Shown in pieces: positions 44,685 to 45,040 of a stretch of 45,040 nt of DNA. The position numbers were made by a program, and so were the translations under genes. This stretch comes from Moraxellaceae bacterium (GTDB lineage: Bacteria > Pseudomonadota > Gammaproteobacteria > Pseudomonadales > Moraxellaceae). The stretch's first letter is position 1, and every line of letters begins with the position of its first letter. The notes beneath the pieces are model-generated. The model saw only the letters and a program-made list of their open reading frames with translations. It searched no databases and was not told the origin of the DNA. The DNA lies in the NCBI GenBank assembly GCA_025363155.1, contig JANYEL010000143.1, forward strand, positions 1-45,040. The letters run 5' to 3'.

Positions 44685-44902
44685 TTATTTACGATTTTCA
44701 ACTAAAGCCTTCTGAATCGCATTAGCTACTTGCTGACGTAACTCAACTTTGACAGTGTCGTATTGGTCTTTTGAAATATGACGTGTTTCGATGCGAGTAC
44801 AGAAAATATAATCTAAAGCCTGTCTACGCGGAATAAATGGTAGCCCAAGAAAACCCGTTGTGAAGGGTACAAATGCTTCACCATTTCGCATACGTTTTAA
44901 AA
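44685..44902 (-). pseudogene. C-terminal remnant of a truncated gene, perhaps a lysophospholipid acyltransferase
   Basis: From an ATG at 44889-44891 a frame of 68 residues reads GEAFVPFTTGFLGLPFIPRR, then a short strand and a helical end (QYDTVKVELRQQVANAIQKA). The coding character continues a few codons upstream (LKRM) to the edge of a mobile-element-like sequence at 44903, beyond which it hits TAA. The pattern resembles the end of PlsC-like acyltransferases (PFIPRR, a strand, then a helix), but this is a weak recall. It looks like the 3' end of a gene cut by an insertion. Confidence 0.45.
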
Positions 44903-45040
44903 GGCTATGTCTGCGTTAACAGTTGAAATGGATTATTTTTAGCCAAAGCAACTGTTAGCGCAATTTCTGGAGTTAGAGTTTTTCCCCAACGCTCCAAAAA
45001 CCTTCGCCATCCCAAATAATTCTCCAGATACTTAGTCGCC
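44903..45040 (-). mobile_element. Possible insertion sequence end running off the window
   Basis: The sequence begins GGCTATGTCTGCGTTAACAG on the plus strand, and the partial ORF on the minus strand ends with its stop codon only two bases inside that edge, as transposase genes often do. Only one end is inside the window, so the inverted repeat and target duplication cannot be tested. The family is not identified. Confidence 0.45.
44905..45039 (-). CDS. C-terminus of a probable transposase (partial)
   Basis: A reading frame open to the window edge gives 44 residues before TAG at 44905-44907. It contains KYLENYLGWRRFLERWGKT and closes ALAKNNPFQLLTQT. This basic and aromatic tail with a closing LLTxT-type end is reminiscent of DDE transposases, but I cannot place it in a family. 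The start lies outside the window. Confidence 0.4.
   Translation of the reverse strand, partial: ATKYLENYLGWRRFLERWGKTLTPEIALTVALAKNNPFQLLTQT

Noticed and set aside
1-45040. CRISPR array, prophage or integrated plasmid
   Set aside because: No regularly spaced direct repeats, phage structural genes, integrase or replication genes were seen.

Overview
The window looks like chromosome from a gammaproteobacterium of the Moraxellaceae, most probably Acinetobacter or a close relative. The evidence is the gene content: an assimilatory nitrate reductase fused to a CysJ-like flavoprotein, adjacent hupB-ppiD, a ybgC-tolQRAB-pal cluster, paired half-size PqiA proteins, and close agreement of the RimO, LipA and SthA sequences with what I recall for that genus. 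Composition is moderately AT-rich. No taxonomic search was possible. Most of the window is housekeeping and metabolic genes.

Layout. 1-1.8 kb: a truncated gene start, a UbiJ/SCP2-like membrane-anchored protein and a phasin. 1.8-4.2 kb: hupB and ppiD with terminators. 4.3-8.6 kb: the 1383-residue nitrate reductase/flavoprotein fusion on the minus strand behind a clear sigma-54 promoter. 8.8-13 kb: a DUF815 ATPase, an alpha/beta hydrolase broken by an in-frame TGA, a YbiB/TrpD2 protein and an acyl-CoA dehydrogenase. 13.1-18.1 kb: the Tol-Pal envelope cluster on the minus strand. 18.4-20.3 kb: a Rieske protein, a PfkB-family kinase and a GNAT acetyltransferase. 20.5-23.5 kb: an M16C metalloprotease. 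23.6-27.4 kb: a four-gene Pqi lipid-transport operon. 27.4-29.3 kb: a VOC protein and rimO. 29.4-32.5 kb: ntrB-ntrC behind two NtrC-type boxes and a sigma-54 promoter. 32.6-34.8 kb: a DUF3617 protein, tRNA-Leu(UAG), a small unknown gene and dapD. 35.0-36.8 kb: a DUF3311/MctP-like symporter pair. 37.0-40.3 kb: a metal-dependent hydrolase family protein and a divergent esterase/AraC pair. 40.4-43.6 kb: a decayed copy of the DUF3311 gene start, a small unknown gene, lipA and sthA. 43.6-45 kb: an AT-rich gene with an ApeA/HEPN-like C-terminus, a truncated gene remnant, and the end of what looks like an insertion sequence.

How the genes fit together. Nitrogen regulation is the clearest theme: NtrB/NtrC are encoded here, their region carries NtrC-like boxes and a -24/-12 promoter, and the nitrate reductase has its own -24/-12 promoter, so NtrC-RpoN control of nitrate assimilation is a reasonable inference. 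The envelope genes (Tol-Pal, Pqi, PpiD) act in outer-membrane maintenance. The right end, from about 40.3 kb, shows signs of genome flux: a decayed duplication, an AT-rich HEPN-like gene and a gene apparently cut by a mobile element. I saw no CRISPR array, prophage or large new gene cluster. The most unusual items are the HEPN-like gene beside the mobile-element end, the direct-repeat remnant at 40.4 kb, the nonsense codon in the hydrolase, and several unassigned dyad or hairpin elements.
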